Assembly (NCBI RefSeq): GCF_034931025.1
Contig: NZ_JAYGIL010000029.1
Location: 1-64,000 of the forward strand
DNA: 64,000 bases
DNA from: Arcicella gelida
GTDB taxonomy: Bacteria > Bacteroidota > Bacteroidia > Cytophagales > Spirosomataceae
Direction: 5' to 3'
The first letter of the stretch is position 1. Each line of letters begins with the position of its first letter. Positions 60,365 through 64,000 of this stretch are shown here, one piece after another. The notes beneath the pieces were generated by a model. That model worked only from the letters and a program-made list of their open reading frames with translations, ran no database searches and was not told where the DNA came from. Both the position numbers and the translations under genes were made by a program.

Positions 60365-61816
60365 ATGAAAGATTACTCATTACTTAAAATAAATCTAACT
60401 GGTGGAATTGTTTCACCTGGCACTTTACAAAGTATTCTTTTAGGAGCTAAATCGGCAGGTGTTAGAGAAGTAAGGTTTGGAGCAAGGCAACAATTGTTGA
60501 TGTATGTTAAGTCTGAAATTGTTCGTGGAAGTAGTATATTAGAATTTAAGAAAAAATTGTACGAAACTAATATTTCTTTCGAAGAAGACACAGATTCAAA
60601 ACCTAATATAATTTCTTCGTATTGTGCAGAAGAAGTATTTCCAACAGGGCAATGGATTTCAGAAGGAATTTATAGAGATATTTTTGATGGTTTTGATTAC
60701 GAACCTCAGCTAAAAGTTAATATTTCAGACTCTCAGCAATCTTTCACGCCATTTTTTACAGGTAATTTGAATTTTATCGCCTCAACGATTCAGAATTTTT
60801 GGTATTTGTATGTGCGTTTTAAGCAGTCGAACAAAGTATTTCGCTTTCCAATTTTGATTTATACTTTAGAAATTCCCAAAGTATGCAAGCGTATCGAAGA
60901 AGTAATTTTGAATGCTGGCGAAATGGATGAGCATGAAGTTTATGAAAAAGTAATAGCTAAAGGTGAAATTATTTCACAAGTAATTCTTGAAGAATTAGTA
61001 TTACCAAAATTTTCATTGCCTTATTATGAAGGCTTTAACCGTTATGGCGAAAAAACTTGGTTAGGTATTTATAGAAGAAATGAAACGTTTCCGATAGAAT
61101 TTTTATCTGAAATTTGCGAGTTATGTCTGGAAACCAAAGTAGGACAAATTTGTACAACACCTTGGAAGTCATTAATTATCAAAGGAATTGAAAACAAACA
61201 TAGAAACCTTTGGGATAAATTATTAGGCAAGTACGGCATCAACGTTCGTCATGCTGCTAACGAATTAAACTGGCAAGTAGAAGATTTATCACCAGAAGGT
61301 TTATCATTGAAAAAAGCGATTATTCGTGAATTTGATGATGAAGACGTTCGTACTTTTGGTTTAAGTTTTGCTATTCAGACACGTTCAAAGTCGGAAGTAT
61401 TTGGTTCGGTTGTTATTAAGAAAAGAAAGATTTTTGCAGGTATTTCTCATGTATTTGACATTTATCATACAGACGATTTTAATCCGAACAATCGTACTTT
61501 AACCTTATTTGAGAAAGGAGTAAATAAAGCTCACGTTCCTGAGATTTTGCAACGTTTATCAAAACGTTTTTATGCAATTAAGAAAGCAGATACAACAGTA
61601 GTGAAAAAGGCGACTTTAAATAAAGAAGAAACCGAAGCAGAATTACATCAATGTAAAACTTGCTTTACCATTTATGATAGCCGTTTTGGAGATACTGTCA
61701 ATGGTATTGCGGCAGGAGTAAGATTCTCGGAATTACCTACTGATTATTGTTGCCCAATGTGCGAAAGTGAAAAAAGTAATTTTGAGGTAGTGAAAGCAGA
61801 TAAATTATTGGTTTAA
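60365..61816 (+). CDS. Degenerate nitrite/sulfite-reductase-like protein fused to rubredoxin
   Basis: 483 residues from the ATG at 60365; an ATG 12 bases earlier is possible. The first 420 residues resemble two half-domains of the nitrite/sulfite reductase fold (INLTGGIVSPGTLQSILL near the start, GVREVRFGARQQLLMY, then FGLSFAIQTRSKSEVFGSVV late), but the Cys set that binds siroheme and 4Fe-4S is absent. The last 65 residues are a rubredoxin domain with two Cys pairs, CKTC near 430 and CPMC near 468. Such a layout suggests an electron-transfer or scaffold protein for the nitrate/nitrite reductases. It is the last rightward gene of the island. The function is inferred. Confidence 0.65.
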   Translation: MKDYSLLKINLTGGIVSPGTLQSILLGAKSAGVREVRFGARQQLLMYVKSEIVRGSSILEFKKKLYETNISFEEDTDSKPNIISSYCAEEVFPTGQWISEGIYRDIFDGFDYEPQLKVNISDSQQSFTPFFTGNLNFIASTIQNFWYLYVRFKQSNKVFRFPILIYTLEIPKVCKRIEEVILNAGEMDEHEVYEKVIAKGEIISQVILEELVLPKFSLPYYEGFNRYGEKTWLGIYRRNETFPIEFLSEICELCLETKVGQICTTPWKSLIIKGIENKHRNLWDKLLGKYGINVRHAANELNWQVEDLSPEGLSLKKAIIREFDDEDVRTFGLSFAIQTRSKSEVFGSVVIKKRKIFAGISHVFDIYHTDDFNPNNRTLTLFEKGVNKAHVPEILQRLSKRFYAIKKADTTVVKKATLNKEETEAELHQCKTCFTIYDSRFGDTVNGIAAGVRFSELPTDYCCPMCESEKSNFEVVKADKLLV

Positions 61817-61834
61817 TTGTTTTGCTTAAAATTA

Positions 61835-61870
61835 AAAGGAGTCTTTGTTCATGGCAAAGACTCCTTTTTT
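61835..61870. terminator. Bidirectional terminator
   Basis: Arms AAAAGGAGTCTTT and AAAGACTCCTTTT with an eight-base loop, T run following, between the rubredoxin-fusion gene and the convergent anti-sigma-like gene. Confidence 0.8.
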
Positions 61871-61880
61871 AATGTCAAAA

Positions 61881-62360
61881 TTATAAACTGCCTATGTGAA
61901 AGCGTTTCTCAAAATAAGGTTTCAAGAATTTTTTGTCGATAAACTTTAGTAAAACCAATGTGTTAATCGTCAATAATCCATTGATAAAAAATTTATTTTG
62001 AAGAATATTCAAAACAGGATTCAAATTAACTTTCATCGTAGAAGGACTGCTCAAAGAAAATACCACCATTAATGAAAGGACAAGTACAATGCCAGCACCA
62101 ATCAAAAAGTAAAAAGGCAATTTGCTCGTCTTTCTTTCAAGTACTTCTACTTGTGCCAATTCCCATTTATCCATTAATTTATCTGTAAAATTAACGGCAG
62201 TTTTTTCAACAGGCATTGCTACGAGCAAAGCATGCGTCTCTGCATACTCTTGAAAAAGAGAACGATAGGCTTCGTCGCTTAGCAATAGATTTTGATGGCG
62301 GATAATTGTTTCCTCAGAAGCAATGCCATCAAGAATGTCAAAAATCTCTTCGTCTTCCAT
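61881..62360 (-). CDS. Membrane protein, candidate anti-sigma factor
   Basis: 159 residues. An acidic N-terminal helical domain (EDEEIFDILDGIASEETI, residues 2-55) is followed by a linker and two hydrophobic segments (about 84-103, FYFLIGAGIVLVLSLMVVF; and about 120-140, FFINGLLTINTLVLLKFI). It lies 24 bases downstream of an ECF sigma gene on the same strand, so an anti-sigma role is likely, with the soluble part holding the sigma factor. The usual zinc motif is absent. Confidence 0.65.
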   Translation of the reverse strand: MEDEEIFDILDGIASEETIIRHQNLLLSDEAYRSLFQEYAETHALLVAMPVEKTAVNFTDKLMDKWELAQVEVLERKTSKLPFYFLIGAGIVLVLSLMVVFSLSSPSTMKVNLNPVLNILQNKFFINGLLTINTLVLLKFIDKKFLKPYFEKRFHIGSL

Positions 62361-62384
62361 ATTTTTTCGTTTGAAAAATCAAAC

Positions 62385-62954
62385 CTAGATTAATGTTTTT
62401 ACTTCATTTCCTAAAATCCTTTTCATTTCTTCTGCTAATCGTTTTCTAGCTCTGCAAAGTTTTACTTTGACTGTTTCGGCAGAAATTCCAACGATTTGAG
62501 CGATTTCTTCTAACGATTGTTCTTTCAAATAAAAGAGAGTTATCATCGTAACATCGTCGGCAGAAAGCTGGTTCAAGGCTTTTTGAATGTACTTTTTTTG
62601 TTCGTTTACTTTCAAATCATCGCTTGTATCGGCTGGTGCTTGCTGGGCAGCTTCCGAAATACTGATGTCTTCAGCCACAATATTTTTCTTCCGCTTAAAC
62701 ATCAAAGCAGCATTAAATACAATTCTGTAGAACCAAGTAGTAAATTTTGCTTCTTGATTAAAACTCGGCAAAGCATTAAAAGCCTGCATAAAAGCATCTT
62801 GAGAAACTTCTTCGGCATCCTCACGTGTACCTACAATTTTGTATGCAACTGTAAAGGCATAGTCTTTATGGCGATTGGCAAGCTCTCTGTAGCCCGACTG
62901 GTCGCCCGTTAATATGCGTTGGATGATTTGATTATCTGTTTCCTTGGTTTTCAC
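62385..62954 (-). CDS. ECF RNA polymerase sigma factor
   Basis: About 190 residues; no ATG is available near the 5' end, so a GTG at 62954 (giving MKTKETDNQ) or a TTG at 62972 must be used. Region 2 is seen in HKDYAFTVAYKIVGTREDAEEVSQDAF and its neighbours (quote limited: EDAEEVSQDAFMQAF), and region 4 in LKEQSLEEIAQIVGISAE with KVKLCRARKRLAEEM. The downstream gene is a probable membrane anti-sigma factor. Signal and targets are unknown. Confidence 0.85.
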   Translation of the reverse strand: MKTKETDNQIIQRILTGDQSGYRELANRHKDYAFTVAYKIVGTREDAEEVSQDAFMQAFNALPSFNQEAKFTTWFYRIVFNAALMFKRKKNIVAEDISISEAAQQAPADTSDDLKVNEQKKYIQKALNQLSADDVTMITLFYLKEQSLEEIAQIVGISAETVKVKLCRARKRLAEEMKRILGNEVKTLI

Positions 62955-63099
62955 AGAGATATGATGCAACAATCGTTGAAAAGGTTACAACAATATAAAC
63001 ATTTTTTATTTTTAAAATACCTGTAACCTCAAACAAGTTTATCACATCATATCGGCAAGATTTTAAAAATTCACGAAAACAAAAAAACTTTTTTATAAC

Positions 63100-63483
63100 A
63101 TGGAAAATTTAGATAGCTTAGTTCCAATTGTCGGAATTATGGTGCCAATTGTAGCAATTATCAGCACCTTTACAATGATTGTATTTTTACGTAAATACGA
63201 TAATGATGAAAAAATGGCAATGATTGCCAAAGGCATTGCTCCACCTGAAAAAAGTACAAAAAACTATAATGTAAACCCAAGTCATTCATTGCGTTGGGGC
63301 TTTGTATTAATCGGTTTTGGAATTGGTTTATTGATGGGTAGCCTTTTAGAAAGTGTCTTGAATGTTGATGATGATGTAGCACACTTTTCAATGATTTTCA
63401 TTTTTGGAGGTTTGGGTTTGTTGGTTTCTTACTTCTATCAAATGAAACTCAATCAGAAAAATTTGCCTGATAACAAAGAGTAA
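63100..63483 (+). CDS. DUF6249-like membrane protein
   Basis: 127 residues with three hydrophobic segments (about 8-31, VPIVGIMVPIVAIISTFTMI; 64-83, WGFVLIGFGIGLLMGSLLE; and 95-113, FSMIFIFGGLGLLVSYF). The first segment is followed by a basic loop (LRKYDNDEKMAMIAKG), a signature of the DUF6249 group. It is divergent from the sigma/anti-sigma pair with a short shared upstream region and may respond to that sigma factor. Function unknown. Confidence 0.65.
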   Translation: MENLDSLVPIVGIMVPIVAIISTFTMIVFLRKYDNDEKMAMIAKGIAPPEKSTKNYNVNPSHSLRWGFVLIGFGIGLLMGSLLESVLNVDDDVAHFSMIFIFGGLGLLVSYFYQMKLNQKNLPDNKE

Positions 63484-63504
63484 AATCTAATAATTTTCTT
63501 TCCT

Positions 63505-63535
63505 AAAGACCTCAAAATTCAATTTTGAGGTCTTT
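63505..63535. terminator. Perfect terminator after the DUF6249-like gene
   Basis: Arms AAAGACCTCAAAATT and AATTTTGAGGTCTTT (15 bases) with a single-base spacer, so the loop uses the central A/T pairs; T-rich tail follows. Confidence 0.75.
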
Positions 63536-63682
63536 TATTTTTATCAAAAACATTTTAACATTTCGTTAACAAGTTTTAACATTTTATTGAGAAATACCAT
63601 CAAGTTTTTATCGTTATTTTGACACAACAAATCAGCAATAATACTTTAATAAAGTACGAACTTTTAGCCTCTAGCAATACAG

Positions 63683-63715
63683 AGCCTCCAACCTACGGGA
63701 ACGGAGGCTTTTTTA
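63683..63715 (+). terminator. Terminator or attenuator upstream of the MaoC-like gene
   Basis: Arms AGCCTCC (63683-63689) and GGAGGCT (63703-63709) with a 13-base loop and a T run (63709-63714). No gene ends between 63535 and here, so this strong terminator must stop either a short RNA starting around 63600-63650 or a leader of the downstream gene. Confidence 0.6.
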
Positions 63716-63770
63716 TTGTTCATTCAAAAACCGTAAATTGTGAGCATCATGTTCAACTCAAATATTCACA

Positions 63771-64000
63771 ATGGTAATTTTTAAAGACCTTCAAGCACTA
63801 AAAAATAGTATCGGTACAGAAATTGGAACGACTGAATTCACAACGATTACTCAGGAAATGATAAATGATTTTGCGAAAGCAACACATGATTTTCAGTGGA
63901 TTCACGTAGATGAAGCGATGGCAAAGAAGTACTCGCCTTTTCAACAAACAGTTGCTCATGGATTTCTTACTTTGGCTTTAGCTCCTAAATTTTTAGCAGA
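63771..64000 (+). CDS. MaoC-like dehydratase, partial at window end
   Basis: The ATG at 63771 opens a frame running off the window after 76 codons. The visible part (MVIFKDLQALKNSIGTEIG, DFAKATHDFQWIHVDE, VAHGFLTLALAP) is the hot-dog fold MaoC/(R)-hydratase pattern, including the hydratase dyad Asp in THDFQWIHVD and His in FQWIHVDE. It probably hydrates trans-2-enoyl-CoA. The C-terminal part lies outside the window. Confidence 0.8.
   Translation, partial: MVIFKDLQALKNSIGTEIGTTEFTTITQEMINDFAKATHDFQWIHVDEAMAKKYSPFQQTVAHGFLTLALAPKFLA

Noticed and set aside
1..64000. tRNA or rRNA genes
   Set aside because: Scanning both strands for T-loop and anticodon-arm patterns found none.

Overview
The window comes from an AT-rich bacterium of the phylum Bacteroidota, most likely order Cytophagales (Spirosomataceae-like; genus not resolved). 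The reasons are: promoters of the Bacteroidota type (TAnnTTTG -7 boxes, for example before rplU, the DEAD-box helicase gene and gcvT); genes with no Shine-Dalgarno sequences; many OmpA/PD40, TPR, DUF4136 and ECF sigma/anti-sigma genes; and sugar-degradation proteins fused to cytochrome c. No tRNA, rRNA, CRISPR array, insertion sequence or prophage was seen. Many gene boundaries carry perfect hairpins.

Layout. 1-5.9 kb: a 35-residue Lys-rich protein, an OmpA/PD40 protein, a LOG-family enzyme, a TPR membrane protein, a 13-copy 41-bp tandem array and a TIGR01777 epimerase. 6-19.8 kb: housekeeping genes (acyltransferase, recO, lptB, recJ, nfu, GT87-like transferase, mutL, glutaminyl cyclase-like peptidase, gcvT, comB, FrnE-like DsbA), with a VapBC-like pair inserted beside lptB. 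20-28.5 kb: a lipoprotein, a Xre/RES/cupin cluster, a sigma/anti-sigma/adhesin unit, recF, pdhA and rplU-rpmA, with a candidate small RNA near 27.6 kb. 28.7-36.5 kb: two thioredoxin-like proteins and an unsaturated-uronate catabolic run (kduI, GH88/105, and a giant ThuA/sugar dehydrogenase/PKD/cytochrome c protein). 36.7-42.4 kb: secreted small proteins, a two-gene coiled-coil/membrane unit, a DEAD-box helicase and an AlkD-like protein.

42.4-61.8 kb is a complete nitrate assimilation island. A NarX-like PilJ-type histidine kinase and a NarL-type regulator sit next to nirD-nirB (leftward). The rightward genes are cobA (siroheme), narK (MFS importer), an outer-membrane porin, nrtA-nrtB-nrtD (ABC importer), a nitrate reductase fused to a NirB-like flavoprotein, and a degenerate nitrite/sulfite-reductase-like protein fused to a rubredoxin. 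Together they cover outer-membrane entry, two inner-membrane routes, reduction of nitrate to nitrite to ammonium, cofactor supply and sensing.

The most striking unexplained signal is a set of four hairpins, each with exactly the same six-base loop TGGGGG on four different stems. They lie just upstream of narK, the porin gene (two in tandem) and nrtA, and nowhere else in the non-coding parts of the window. Constant loop and varying but paired stems point to an RNA element recognised by a regulator, perhaps in the manner of ANTAR two-hexaloop targets but with a different loop sequence. The window ends with an ECF sigma/anti-sigma pair, a DUF6249-like membrane protein and the start of a MaoC-like dehydratase gene.
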